NCBI GenBank assembly: GCA_947259485.1 | Contig: CAMYLU010000007.1 | Coordinates: forward strand, 33,117-97,116 | DNA length: 64,000 bases | Source: an uncultured Gammaproteobacteria bacterium | GTDB taxonomy: Bacteria > Pseudomonadota > Gammaproteobacteria > GCA-001735895 | Reading direction: 5' to 3' | Shown here: positions 1 through 8,686 of the stretch, piece after piece | Layout: each line of letters starts with the position of its first letter | Numbering within the stretch: position 1 is the first letter of the stretch | Notes under the pieces: generated by a model | What the model saw: the letters and a program-made list of their open reading frames with translations, nothing else | Database searches by the model: none | What the model was told of the DNA's origin: nothing | Program-made: the position numbers and the translations under genes

Positions 1-1
1 C

Positions 2-328
2 GTTCACCTCGACGCAGTAAAACATGGAGACGACGTAATTTTCATGCATAGCGTGAAACCCGGCCCGGCAAACCAGAGTTACGGATTGCAGGTCGCAAGA
101 CTCGCAGGCATTCCCGAGCAGGCGATAAAACTCGCCCGCCACAAGCTACAGCAACTCGAGCAACAGTCGACTCAGGCACAGGGAGATTTGTTTACCGCGG
201 CAACACCGATTGAAGATACGGCGCCGCATGCATTACTTGCCGAACTTGAAGCAATCGATGCGGACGATTTAAGCCCTAAACAGGCGCTGGAACTGATTTA
301 CCACCTGAAAAGCCTTGCCAAATCGTGA
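2..328 (+). CDS. mutS: DNA mismatch repair protein MutS, C-terminal fragment
   Basis: The reading frame is open from the window edge, so only about the last 108 residues of MutS are present. The segment HSVKPGPANQSYGLQVARL is the conserved end of the ABC-type ATPase domain, followed by the helix-turn-helix region (AGIPEQAIKLARHKL) and the acidic C-terminal tail that mediates dimer/tetramer and MutL/beta-clamp contacts in the family. MutS recognises mismatches and starts methyl-directed repair. The next gene is fdxA, the same order as in pseudomonads and relatives, which supports the call. Upstream domains cannot be judged from this window. Confidence 0.95.
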   Translation, partial: VHLDAVKHGDDVIFMHSVKPGPANQSYGLQVARLAGIPEQAIKLARHKLQQLEQQSTQAQGDLFTAATPIEDTAPHALLAELEAIDADDLSPKQALELIYHLKSLAKS

Positions 329-403
329 AACAACATTAGGATAATCAAGCGGGCGCCAATTTTGACCGCGCCCACCCCAAGACACGTAGCTCAGGGATAA
401 ACA

Positions 404-727
404 ATGACATTTATTGTTCTCGAAAACTGTATCAAGTGCAAGTACATGGACTGCGTCGATGTATGCCCGGTCGACTGCTTTCACGAAGGTCCAAATTTTC
501 TGGTCATCGATCCTGAAGAGTGTATTGATTGCACCCTGTGCGAACCGGAATGTCCGATTGAGGCTATCGTCTCCGAGGACGATATACCCGAGGGGCAGGA
601 AAAGTTTCTCGAACTCAACGAAGAACTGTCCCAGCAATGGCCGGTTATTACCGCCAGCAAACCTGCACCCGATGATGCCGCCGAATGGGAAGGTGTCCCC
701 GACAAGCTTCAGTACCTGGAACGCTGA
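404..727 (+). CDS. fdxA: Seven-iron ferredoxin FdxA
   Basis: This 107-residue protein is the size of bacterial 7Fe ferredoxins. The N-terminal half carries [17 protein letters not shown], and the second half carries [16 protein letters not shown], which together can bind one [3Fe-4S] and one [4Fe-4S] cluster. The C-terminal extension of about 45 residues is typical of the Azotobacter-type FdxA. It would act as a soluble low-potential electron carrier in the cytoplasm. The partner is not evident, since the neighbours are mutS and a diguanylate cyclase. It lies 75 bases after mutS and may be co-transcribed with it. Confidence 0.95.
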   Translation: MTFIVLENCIKCKYMDCVDVCPVDCFHEGPNFLVIDPEECIDCTLCEPECPIEAIVSEDDIPEGQEKFLELNEELSQQWPVITASKPAPDDAAEWEGVPDKLQYLER

Positions 728-860
728 CAGACACTGTGACCCTGTTAACCTGGCCAATGCTTTGACTTTGATCTAACCGGTCTCTAAAATCGAACGGCAT
801 TGATCCAGAAACTTCCTCTCGGATTGTTCTCAAATCTGGGAATTTGAGCAGAAGGGCATT

Positions 861-1835
861 ATGGCTGAATGCAATTATTATTCTTTCTACGCGCTCGCGA
901 AGATTCACGACCCCGAACTGTTATACGAGGCATTTCGCCAACAGATCGCACCGGGTCATGCCAATGAAATCGAAATCGAAGTTTTTGAGTATGGCGACAA
1001 ACACTGGAATCGGCTGACCAGAAGCGGCGGTCTCGACCAGAACATTCCCGAACAAATATTGGCGACACTAGCACAGAATTTCGGTGCCCAGGACACCGGA
1101 AGCTGGTACTACGACAGCAATATCGAAGGCTGGTTTTGTAGCTATAGACCCTTATCCAGCAAGCATTTTGTGCTGCTCGTCAAATCCAGCGATTCAAAGA
1201 AACTGATCGAAGAAGAATACCTGCAATTCCTGTTTCATTTCTATTGCCACCAACTGCAAATGCTGCAGGGTACTTATCGCGATGCGTTAACCGGTCTTTA
1301 CAATCGCCGTGCATTCAATGAAAAAATACTGCAATTGCTGGAGCGTTCGAGCAGCCACAAACGTCGCGCGATAAATTTCTCACCCACGGTCTTCGTCATG
1401 CTGGATATAGACCGGTTTAAATCGGTCAATGACAGCCTGGGGCACCTGTTTGGTGACGAGGTTTTATTATTGCTGGCGCAACAAATGTCTGATTCATTCC
1501 GCGAGAACGATCTGCTGTTTCGATATGGCGGCGAAGAGTTCGCCATGGTGCTAATGGATATTACCATCGAACAGGCACAGCAATCACTCGAGCGCTTTCG
1601 AGAAAAAATCGCGAGCCACAATTTTCCCAATGTCGAACAGGTAACCATCAGCATCGGCTTTACCGAATTCGACAAAGGCCTTTCGATGGATGAATTGATC
1701 GGCCAGGCTGACAGTGCACTTTATTACTGCAAGACAACCACCCGCAACGCGGTGCATAGCTACAATGAACTGTTCGAAAAAGGATTGATACCGGAAGTCA
1801 AGCCACCCAAATCCCCCAGCATCGAAATCTTCTAA
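861..1835 (+). CDS. Diguanylate cyclase with unrecognised N-terminal sensor region
   Basis: A 324-residue soluble protein. Residues from about 135 to 305 form a GGDEF domain with the active-site sequence FRYGGEEFAM and the metal-binding MLDIDRFKSVND segment. Five residues before GGEEF is REND, a good RxxD inhibitory site for c-di-GMP product feedback. It should make cyclic-di-GMP from two GTP. The first 130 residues (starting MAECNYYSFYALAKIHD) do not match a sensor fold that I recognise and contain no membrane segment. The gene ends just before a cluster of hairpin repeats facing the convergent metX gene. Catalytic activity is inferred from the intact motif. Confidence 0.9.
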   Translation: MAECNYYSFYALAKIHDPELLYEAFRQQIAPGHANEIEIEVFEYGDKHWNRLTRSGGLDQNIPEQILATLAQNFGAQDTGSWYYDSNIEGWFCSYRPLSSKHFVLLVKSSDSKKLIEEEYLQFLFHFYCHQLQMLQGTYRDALTGLYNRRAFNEKILQLLERSSSHKRRAINFSPTVFVMLDIDRFKSVNDSLGHLFGDEVLLLLAQQMSDSFRENDLLFRYGGEEFAMVLMDITIEQAQQSLERFREKIASHNFPNVEQVTISIGFTEFDKGLSMDELIGQADSALYYCKTTTRNAVHSYNELFEKGLIPEVKPPKSPSIEIF

Positions 1836-1872
1836 TACTGTTCACCTCCAAGCGGTAATTAACTAGTCTTGT

Positions 1873-1977
1873 GTGGACATGGGGACGTCTTTGCGGGAAC
1901 TCCGTGAATACATCCATGTAGACTCGCGCGCAACATCCCTGTTGCGCAGCATCCCGCAAAGACGTCCCCATATCCAC
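1873..1977. repeat. Hairpin element type A, copy 1
   Basis: Inverted arms at 1873-1898 and 1952-1977 match at 25 of 26 positions. They enclose a 53-base core (1899-1951) that itself holds two small hairpins: 1909-1920 (tacatccatgta) and 1928-1947 (stem gcgcaac/gttgcgc, loop atccct). The same 53-base core, with 49 identities, recurs at 30934-30986 inside arms of unrelated sequence. No T-tract follows either arm, so it is not a standard intrinsic terminator. It sits between convergent genes (cyclase and metX), next to a type B element. Confidence 0.88.
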
Positions 1978-1991
1978 TTGCCGTTAATCAA

Positions 1992-2120
1992 GCTATCCCG
2001 GGTGTATGGTCGCAAAAGTGTAGCGAGGCATGGAGCCGAGCTTCAAGCGATTCCATGGATGGACCAACCGGCGCATGCGCCGGTTGGGAGCGCCTTTTGT
2101 GAGCATACACCCGGGATAGC
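1992..2120. repeat. Hairpin element type B, copy 1
   Basis: Arms at 1992-2018 and 2094-2120 pair at 25 of 27 positions. The core includes a perfect 24-base palindrome around ccaaccggcgca/tgcgccggttgg and, on the minus strand, a small hairpin with an ATCCAT loop (plus-strand ttccatggatggacc, 2051-2065). Two other copies lie at 18238-18381 and 31140-31275. The outer 11 arm bases follow GCYAYCYCGGG and the inner six are CAAAAG in all copies, while the 10-11 arm bases between them differ but stay complementary within each copy. Confidence 0.88.
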
Positions 2121-2132
2121 GTTCGAGCAGAT

Positions 2133-3278
2133 TTAAGTGATGGATTCGTTGAGGAATTTTTTGACGACGGGGGAGAAATGCTGGTCATCGATGAGGAAAG
2201 CATCGTGGCCATTCACCGAATCGATTTCGACATAATCGACATTGGTACCGGTATCCCGCATAACATCCGCGATCTCTTTCTGTTGCCTGGAAGGAAACAG
2301 GATATCCGTTGTTACTCCTACCACCAGCGCCTTGTTAACCTTGAGTTTCGACAGTCCATCGCTGATTGACTCGCCATGTTCGGCAATATCAAACCAGTCC
2401 ATCGCGCGCGACAGGTACAGATAACTGTTGGGATCGAAACTGTTGATGAATTTCTGTGCGTTGTACTCGAGGTAGTTCTCGATCTCGAATTCACGCTCGA
2501 AACGTTTGCCGGTCAGTTTCTCCGCCGGCAGGCGACTGCGGTCAAACTTGGAATTCCATTCATCCGCAGCGCGGTAAGACACCAATCCCAGCTTGCGTGC
2601 CAATGACATGCCCACCAATGGTTTACTGTCACTGGTGTAGCGACCTTCGTTCCAGTCAGGATCACTGCGAATAATTTCGCGTTGCAATGAACGCAGCGCT
2701 ATCGTCAACGGCAGCGCCTGGGTAGCCGCTGAAATCGATACCAGGTATTCGATATCGTCCGGATACTGCATCGCGTAAGCGATGGATGACATACCCCCCA
2801 TCGACGAGCCTACCGCCGCATGCAATTTCTCAACACCAAGCTCACGCATCAGGTAATACCCGGAACTTGCAATATCCTCGACGGTCACATCCGGAAATTC
2901 AGCACCATACAGCTGATCGGTGTCGGGATTAATCGACCCCGGTCCGGTACTGCCATAACAACCACCCAGGGTATTGGCACAAACCACGTAAAACTGGTTG
3001 GTATCGATGGCCTTGCCAGGCCCTATCATGTATTCCCACCATCCAGGTGACGAATCCTGTGCCGATGAAGCCGCATGTGCACTCGGCGACAGGCCGGTAA
3101 ATATCAATATCGCATTATCCGCCGTATCGGACAAGGTACCCCAGGATTCGTAAGCAAGCGTTACCTCGGACAAACGGCCACCACGCCACATCTTGAAACC
3201 ATCAGCGCCCAGATTTCCAAGCGTTACTTGCTTGGTAGCCTTGGTGGTGAAGCTATAAGCGTTTTCTTCATCAGCCAT
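2133..3278 (-). CDS. metX: Homoserine O-acyltransferase, MetX family
   Basis: A 381-residue alpha/beta-hydrolase-fold acyltransferase. The nucleophile elbow is GSSMGGMSS, with the serine near residue 160, and the catalytic histidine lies in GHDAFLIDD near the C-terminus. The block NTLGGCYGSTGPGSINP is the MetX family signature following the oxyanion region. It activates L-homoserine (acetyl-CoA or succinyl-CoA) for methionine synthesis in the cytoplasm. Sequence alone does not settle which acyl donor is used, and some family members act on serine instead. It follows nadA by 41 bases on the same strand, so they may share a transcript. The 3' end abuts the hairpin cluster at 1.87-2.12 kb. Confidence 0.88.
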   Translation of the reverse strand: MADEENAYSFTTKATKQVTLGNLGADGFKMWRGGRLSEVTLAYESWGTLSDTADNAILIFTGLSPSAHAASSAQDSSPGWWEYMIGPGKAIDTNQFYVVCANTLGGCYGSTGPGSINPDTDQLYGAEFPDVTVEDIASSGYYLMRELGVEKLHAAVGSSMGGMSSIAYAMQYPDDIEYLVSISAATQALPLTIALRSLQREIIRSDPDWNEGRYTSDSKPLVGMSLARKLGLVSYRAADEWNSKFDRSRLPAEKLTGKRFEREFEIENYLEYNAQKFINSFDPNSYLYLSRAMDWFDIAEHGESISDGLSKLKVNKALVVGVTTDILFPSRQQKEIADVMRDTGTNVDYVEIDSVNGHDAFLIDDQHFSPVVKKFLNESIT

Positions 3279-3319
3279 TAACAGGCCCTTTGAGCGACTT
3301 CCCTGGAGCCACGACTATC

Positions 3320-4414
3320 TTAGATATCGAGCATACGTTGCAGCGCAACGCGTGCATTATTTGCCACGTCATCAGGGACCGAGATTTGATTTACGATGTT
3401 GCCTTCAACCAGGTTCTCAAGCACCCATGCAAGGTGCTGGGGATCGATGCGAAACATGGTCGAGCACATGCAAACCATGGGTGACATGAATTGCACCGTC
3501 TTGTTTTCACTTGCCAAGGTCTGGTGTAAACGATTGACCAGGTTGAGCTCGGTTCCCACCAGCCATTGTGTGCCTGGTTCTGCATCGGTAATCGTCTTGA
3601 TGATAAATTCAGTGGAACCGACATAATCTGACATCTGGCAGACTTCGAAACTGGCTTCGGGATGCGATATCACGTAGCCATCGGGAAACTCACGGCGAAA
3701 GTTTTCGATTTGCTCAGGCTTAAACATCTGGTGCACCGAGCAAAATCCCTTCCACAGGATCATCCTGGCCTGTTTGATCTGTTCAGCGCTAAGACCTCCC
3801 ATCGGCAGGTCATAATCCCAGACCACCATTTCCTCAAGTGGTATACCCATCCGGTAGGCGGTGTTTCTACCCAGGTGCTGATCCGGGAAAAATAATACTT
3901 TTTCGCGACGCTCGAACGACCAGTCGAGAATTTTCTGCGCATTGGTAGAGGTACAGATTATGCCGCCGTGCTCGCCACAAAAAGATTTTAGATTGGCCGC
4001 TGAATTGATATAGGTTACCGGCGTAATACATTCATCGGCATCGAGCACCGAATTCAGTTCCTGCCAGGCTCGCTCTACCTGATCGAGATCAGCCATATCG
4101 GCCATCGCACAGCCGGCAGACAGATCCGGCAAAATCGAAACCTGGTCGGGACGCGAGATAATATCGGCCACTTCGGCCATAAAGTGCACCCCGCAAAAGA
4201 CGATATACTCGGCCTTGGAATCGGCTGCATGACGCGACAGCTTTAAGGAATCTCCGGAGAAATCAGCATGTTTGAAAATTTCGTCACGCTGATAATGATG
4301 GCCGAGTATAACCACGCGATCTCCGAGCGCCCGCTTGGCGCGGATGATACGTTTTTCGCAATCCTCATCGTTCAGGGATGCGTAGGGTTGTAGATCAATT
4401 GCAGTAGCTGCCAT
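3320..4414 (-). CDS. nadA: Quinolinate synthase NadA
   Basis: A 364-residue protein, the length of the long bacterial NadA form. It has the early motif ILGHHYQRDE, the block SHPEASFEVCQMSDYVGST, and three cysteines positioned for the [4Fe-4S] cluster: near residue 102 (SAGCAMADM), 154 (GIICTSTNA) and in MVCMCSTMF near residue 325. It condenses iminoaspartate with dihydroxyacetone phosphate to quinolinate in de novo NAD synthesis. nadE, a later step in the same pathway, is also in this window at 17.4 kb. It lies between aspS and metX, all leftward. Confidence 0.96.
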   Translation of the reverse strand: MAATAIDLQPYASLNDEDCEKRIIRAKRALGDRVVILGHHYQRDEIFKHADFSGDSLKLSRHAADSKAEYIVFCGVHFMAEVADIISRPDQVSILPDLSAGCAMADMADLDQVERAWQELNSVLDADECITPVTYINSAANLKSFCGEHGGIICTSTNAQKILDWSFERREKVLFFPDQHLGRNTAYRMGIPLEEMVVWDYDLPMGGLSAEQIKQARMILWKGFCSVHQMFKPEQIENFRREFPDGYVISHPEASFEVCQMSDYVGSTEFIIKTITDAEPGTQWLVGTELNLVNRLHQTLASENKTVQFMSPMVCMCSTMFRIDPQHLAWVLENLVEGNIVNQISVPDDVANNARVALQRMLDI

Positions 4415-4478
4415 GCGTTATACTATTTGTCAGACGAATTAAAAATTCTATCATCTGTGGCATCAGCTGCCAATCTTG

Positions 4479-6257
4479 CTAATTTTCGCCTTGAGGTTTA
4501 CGCAGCCGGATCGATAGCTCGCGCAGCTGGCGCTCGCTCACTGCGGCAGGTGCCTGGGTTAGCAGGCAGGAAGCGGTTTGTGTCTTGGGAAAAGCCATCA
4601 CGTCTCGAATCGAGCTGGCGCCAGCCATCAGCATGACCAGGCGATCGAGGCCAAAGGCGATTCCGCCATGCGGCGGACAACCGTATTTCAGGGCGGTAAG
4701 CAGAAAACCGAACTTTTGCTCTGCTTCCTGCTCATCGATTCCAAGTAACCTGAAGACTCGATGCTGCATCTCCAGGTTGTGTATCCGCACCGAGCCTCCA
4801 CCGAGCTCGGTCCCGTTCAGGACCATGTCGTAGGCTCGCGACAAGGTACCGCCAGGGTCGCTTTCAAGTTGATCCGGATTGTCAGTCGCCGGCGCGGTAA
4901 ACGGGTGATGCAACGCATTCCAGCGTTTTTCACCCTCGTCGTATTCAAACATTGGAAAATCAACCACCCACAAAAATCGCCAGCCCGCTTCAACCAGCCC
5001 GCGGTCCTGTCCAACCTTCAAACGTAATGCGCCCAACGACTCGTTCACCACGCTTGCCTTATCGGCACCGAAGAAAATCAAATCACCGGATTCAGCAGCG
5101 GTACGCTCGAGGATCGTCTGGATTGCCGCGTCGGGTAGAAATTTCAGTATCGGTGATTGCAAACCCTCGCGACCCTCGGAAATATCGTTACATTTGATAT
5201 AGGCGAGTCCTCTGGCACCGTAACGACCCACAAAGTCGGTATAGTCATCGATTTCCTTGCGCGTCAACTCGTTGCCACCGGGCACGCGTAGCGCCGCCAC
5301 CCTGCCCTCTGGATCACTTGCGGGTCCCGAAAATACCTTGAACTCGACATCCTTGAGCACATCAGAAATGGTTTGTAACTCGAGCTTGATACGCAGATCG
5401 GGTTTGTCCGACCCGAAGCGTTCCATCGCCTCCGCCCAGGACATCCGCGGAAAAGCGCTATCGACCTCAGCCGAAAGTAACTCGGTGAACAAGCCCCGCA
5501 TCATCGACTCCATCATTGCCATGATTTTCTCTTCATCCATGAACGAAGTCTCGATATCAAGCTGTGTAAATTCAGGTTGGCGATCAGCGCGCAAATCCTC
5601 ATCCCGGAAACAACGCACGATCTGGTAATAACGATCCATGCCTGACATCATCAGCAATTGCTTGAACAGCTGTGGCGACTGGGGTAACGCGAAAAATGCG
5701 CCCGGATGCGTGCGACTCGGCACCAGGTAATCGCGAGCACCCTCCGGAGTTGCCCTGGTCAACATCGGGGTTTCAATATCGAGGAAATCGTTGCTTTCCA
5801 ACCAGCTGCGCAGAAAATGAGTCACCTTTGCCCGCAGTTGCATGCGGTATTGCATTTCAGGCTTGCGCAGGTCGATATAACGGTACTTTAAACGATTATC
5901 ATCATGCACCTCTTCCTCGTCGAGTTGGAACGGAGGGGTTTCGGATGCATTTAAAATTTCCAGTTTATGGGCCAGTAATTCAACTTCTCCGGTCGCCATT
6001 TCCGGGTTATTGGTACCTTCGGGACGGACTCTTAACTTACCTTCAACCCGGAGTACAAACTCGTTACGCAGGGTTTCGGCCCGGGCAAACATTTCGGCAT
6101 CATCGGGATCAAAAACAACCTGTAAAATTCCTTTTTTATCTCGCAGATCAACAAATATTACACCACCGTGGTCACGGCGGCGATTGACCCAGCCACAAAC
6201 GCTGACCGATTGATCGATATGTTGCTGATTGAGCTCACCACAATAATGCGTGCGCAT
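4479..6257 (-). CDS. aspS: Aspartyl-tRNA synthetase AspS
   Basis: A class II aminoacyl-tRNA synthetase of 592 residues from the ATG at 6257, the usual bacterial length. I chose this start because [10 protein letters not shown] matches the family N-terminus. The longer frame to 6359 would run into the FmdB gene and adds 34 unconserved residues. An OB-fold anticodon domain comes first ([20 protein letters not shown]), then class II motif 2 ([18 protein letters not shown]), the GAD insertion domain, and motif 3 ([13 protein letters not shown]). It charges tRNA-Asp. Whether it is discriminating or also charges tRNA-Asn cannot be told by eye. It is followed by nadA 64 bases downstream. Confidence 0.97.
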   Translation of the reverse strand: MRTHYCGELNQQHIDQSVSVCGWVNRRRDHGGVIFVDLRDKKGILQVVFDPDDAEMFARAETLRNEFVLRVEGKLRVRPEGTNNPEMATGEVELLAHKLEILNASETPPFQLDEEEVHDDNRLKYRYIDLRKPEMQYRMQLRAKVTHFLRSWLESNDFLDIETPMLTRATPEGARDYLVPSRTHPGAFFALPQSPQLFKQLLMMSGMDRYYQIVRCFRDEDLRADRQPEFTQLDIETSFMDEEKIMAMMESMMRGLFTELLSAEVDSAFPRMSWAEAMERFGSDKPDLRIKLELQTISDVLKDVEFKVFSGPASDPEGRVAALRVPGGNELTRKEIDDYTDFVGRYGARGLAYIKCNDISEGREGLQSPILKFLPDAAIQTILERTAAESGDLIFFGADKASVVNESLGALRLKVGQDRGLVEAGWRFLWVVDFPMFEYDEGEKRWNALHHPFTAPATDNPDQLESDPGGTLSRAYDMVLNGTELGGGSVRIHNLEMQHRVFRLLGIDEQEAEQKFGFLLTALKYGCPPHGGIAFGLDRLVMLMAGASSIRDVMAFPKTQTASCLLTQAPAAVSERQLRELSIRLRKPQGEN

Positions 6258-6318
6258 ATTGACTCGTCCGACTAGATTTAAATTATGGGACGCCCCGCGT
6301 GACCGCAGAGCAACGTTT

Positions 6319-6624
6319 TTAGGCAGCAGCCTCTTTGCTGGCCGACTTTTTCTTGCCATCGGTCTTGGCAGAAGTTTTATCCGACGACTTGGCGGATGAA
6401 TCTTTATCTGCGCTATCGCCTTTCGACAAATTCTTTTGATTACTGGATTTAAAATCAGTTTCGTACCAACCGGAACCGCTCAACCTGAAACCAGGCGCAG
6501 AGATTTTCTTTTTCAACGCACTCTTTTTACAGGCAGGGCAGTCACTCAGCGGCGCATCGCTCATTTTCTGCAGCGTTTCAAAATCATGCCCACACTCGTT
6601 GCATACATACTCGTAAATTGGCAT
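6319..6624 (-). CDS. FmdB-family zinc-ribbon protein
   Basis: A 101-residue protein starting [20 protein letters not shown]. Two CxxC pairs (CNEC near residue 8 and CPAC near residue 34) form the zinc ribbon of the FmdB/CxxC_CxxC_SSSS regulatory family. The last 40 residues are a low-complexity Lys/Ser/Ala/Asp tail ([19 protein letters not shown]). The family is often found just upstream of aspS in proteobacteria, as here, but its function is not established. A good ribosome site (ggaggt on the coding strand) precedes the ATG. The stop lies 61 bases before the chosen aspS start. Confidence 0.88.
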   Translation of the reverse strand: MPIYEYVCNECGHDFETLQKMSDAPLSDCPACKKSALKKKISAPGFRLSGSGWYETDFKSSNQKNLSKGDSADKDSSAKSSDKTSAKTDGKKKSASKEAAA

Positions 6625-6768
6625 AGAAACCTCCGGTAAACTATTCTGCGAGTCGGCCCGTAAAACAAATCAACTCATTCGAAAAGGCACGGGATTTTAT
6701 AATAGTCTAGAGCAATTTCCAACATCAGAACTCACCGATACGCTGGTCTGACACTGGTAAAACCATAA

Positions 6769-7524
6769 TTAATCAAAAAAATATGACAGATATTTACCTT
6801 CCAGATCAAAAACCAGCCATGCCCCACCGTAGCGACCGGTGAATCGCACAATCAAAACCTCTTCCCTGTTTTTTTGATTCTGTTGCAGCCAATTATTGTA
6901 TTTATCCGTCGCTTTGTAGTATTCAATTTCCCTGTTGGACAGTCCCTGCCGCTCTTGCAGGACATTTTTGAGTTCTGATTGCGGTCGGTAAAGATTGAGC
7001 TGAGCCTGCTCAGCTATGCCTTCCTCGATCATCTTCCGCTTTGCTTCGGCATAGGCCGCGCTGGTTTGTTCAAGCTGGGCGTAGATAATCGGCGGTTTTT
7101 CATCGCTATACTGTTTCAGCACGCCCTCGGAACTCAAACTGCCGCCATAGTGCTCCATTATCGCCGATAAGACGAAATTATCGATTATTACAATCGCCAC
7201 CGGTCGTTGACTATAGGTCGCATAAATACCGTAAGCAAGCGCGCCAAACTGGATCGTCGCGATCGTCACCAGGTCAAACACAATTTCCTTGCGACTTTTT
7301 CTCAGATCAAATATCAAAAAGGTAAGGAGTGGCCCCAAAACCAGGTCTACCCCGGCCACCAGTCGGATTCCCTGCCATCCGCCGTCGATTGAAAAATAGG
7401 GTTGCGGATACCAGTTGTAATAAATCTGGTAAGCCAGGTAAATAAAAACTACCAGGCTCAGGCAAATGTGGATCCCGGTTGCTTTTAACTTGGTAATCAG
7501 TAATGGTTTGGTAAATTTGATCAA
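6769..7524 (-). CDS. TfpX/TfpZ-type pilin accessory membrane protein
   Basis: A 251-residue protein with about three hydrophobic helices in the first 110 residues (GIHICLSLVVFIYLAYQIYY; GVDLVLGPLLTFLIFDL; ATIQFGALAYGIYA), followed by a soluble C-terminal part. The order, with an aromatic YFSIDGGWQGIRLVAGVDLV stretch between helices 1 and 2, fits the TfpX/TfpZ type IV pilin accessory proteins, which in other bacteria protect or assist particular pilins. No pilin gene is nearby, so the link to pili is by family only. It is divergent from the spermidine-synthase-like gene with 40 bases between starts. Confidence 0.7.
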   Translation of the reverse strand: MIKFTKPLLITKLKATGIHICLSLVVFIYLAYQIYYNWYPQPYFSIDGGWQGIRLVAGVDLVLGPLLTFLIFDLRKSRKEIVFDLVTIATIQFGALAYGIYATYSQRPVAIVIIDNFVLSAIMEHYGGSLSSEGVLKQYSDEKPPIIYAQLEQTSAAYAEAKRKMIEEGIAEQAQLNLYRPQSELKNVLQERQGLSNREIEYYKATDKYNNWLQQNQKNREEVLIVRFTGRYGGAWLVFDLEGKYLSYFFD

Positions 7525-7564
7525 AGCTCGTTTCCATGCAAAAAGCCGTCACAATAAATGTAAT

Positions 7565-8344
7565 ATGGAAGACAAAATAGAAAACTTCAACATAGAAACC
7601 CCCTACAACCGCATCAATGTCTGTAACCGCAAGGGACGCCTGGAATTTCGCAGTGGCGATAATGCGCTACAAAGCGTGCTTAATTTGGCAAATCCTCACC
7701 ACCTTGAACTCAAGAATCTCGAGTACCTGATGGCAGTGCTACTTTTCATCCCCGATCCCGAGCGCATATTGATGCTCGGCACCGCGGCCGGCTCGTTACT
7801 GCATTTTCTTAAACATCATTATCCGCGTTCTGACATTACTGCCGTCGACATCGATGCCGCACTCATTGAGCAGCTGTTGCGAAAGGAAATCCTGCCACCT
7901 GCACAGCCCGGACTTCGCTATGTTTACGACGATGCAGCTCACTTTATTTCTGCTAGCGATCGAAGTTATGACCTGGTTCTGGTCGATATTTTTAACGCTT
8001 CACGATCGCCCGCCTGGCTGCTTGAAAAAGAGAGCATTAGTAACCTTCACCACATGCTTACCCGGCACGGCGCCCTTGCCTACAACCTGCTAATCAATAG
8101 TGAGCATGACTTCAAGCGCTTCTATCGCAATCTCCGCCTTGTTTTCGACGGGCAAACCTTGTGTCTACCGGTAAAAGGATTTGAAAATACGATCGCCTAC
8201 GGTATCCATACCCCGGGACCCGTGCGCGACATGTCAAAAAATATAAATTGCGCAACCAGTCTTTCTGAAAAACTTGGGATAGACTTGATGCGCGTGCTAT
8301 CGGTAATTTACAACACCAATCCGACCGGACATGGAGTGATTTAG
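7565..8344 (+). CDS. Spermidine-synthase-like methyltransferase-fold protein
   Basis: A 259-residue protein from the ATG at 7565 (MEDKIENFN); a longer frame upstream would overlap the divergent gene. It has a Rossmann core with the nucleotide-binding loop ILMLGTAAGSLLHFLKHHYP, then AVDIDAALIEQLLRKE, DDAAHFI and YDLVLVDIFN, in the order seen in polyamine aminopropyltransferases and related fused-MFS spermidine synthase-like proteins. The short N-terminal beta domain of true SpeE is reduced. Substrate unknown; it may use S-adenosylmethionine or its decarboxylated form. It converges on the bolA gene with only nine bases between stops. Confidence 0.72.
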   Translation: MEDKIENFNIETPYNRINVCNRKGRLEFRSGDNALQSVLNLANPHHLELKNLEYLMAVLLFIPDPERILMLGTAAGSLLHFLKHHYPRSDITAVDIDAALIEQLLRKEILPPAQPGLRYVYDDAAHFISASDRSYDLVLVDIFNASRSPAWLLEKESISNLHHMLTRHGALAYNLLINSEHDFKRFYRNLRLVFDGQTLCLPVKGFENTIAYGIHTPGPVRDMSKNINCATSLSEKLGIDLMRVLSVIYNTNPTGHGVI

Positions 8345-8353
8345 GATCCCGTG

Positions 8354-8668
8354 TTATTGATTTTTGCCACCACCCCGACATTTCGGAGAATCGGCGACCT
8401 TACCTGCCCGTTCCTGCCATTCCTCCGGGGTTAACGTATGCAATGCCAATGCATGAATCTGCTGCATTTCCTGCTGCAAGGTACTGTTCACCATGCGATG
8501 CCGCTTGATCAGCATCTGATCCTTGAACGCTTTGCTGACGATGGTTACCTTGAAATGGGATTCCGAACCCGGTGCGACATTATGCAGATGGCTTTCATTT
8601 TCGACCTGCAGAAAATCGGCATCATATTCGCTAGCGAGTTTATGCTCGATATTGGCCTGAATTGACAT
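8354..8668 (-). CDS. bolA: BolA-family protein
   Basis: A 104-residue protein with the BolA fold signature: SHLHNVAPGSESHFKVTIVS, then a basic stretch (LIKRHRMVNSTLQQEM) ending in the conserved IHALALHTLTPEEW. The His in the HNV segment and the C-terminal His are the residues that help bind the [2Fe-2S] cluster shared with monothiol glutaredoxins. In proteobacteria BolA affects cell shape, stress response and iron-sulfur trafficking. It is 18 bases downstream of the HEAT-repeat kinase gene on the same strand. A glutaredoxin partner is not visible in the window. Confidence 0.9.
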   Translation of the reverse strand: MSIQANIEHKLASEYDADFLQVENESHLHNVAPGSESHFKVTIVSKAFKDQMLIKRHRMVNSTLQQEMQQIHALALHTLTPEEWQERAGKVADSPKCRGGGKNQ

Positions 8669-8686
8669 ACGCTATAAACCTGTGAC

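Noticed and set aside
728..860. Possible small gene between fdxA and the diguanylate cyclase
   Set aside because: Only short frames overlapping flanking genes; no ribosome site or recognisable protein.
1873..2120. Hairpins as ordinary rho-independent terminators
   Set aside because: Stems are long with loops over 50 bases, and no T-run follows on either strand, unlike the clear terminator at 28811-28839.
6258..6359. Longer N-terminus for AspS
   Set aside because: It would overlap the FmdB gene and adds 34 residues not in the family; the ATG at 6257 fits better.
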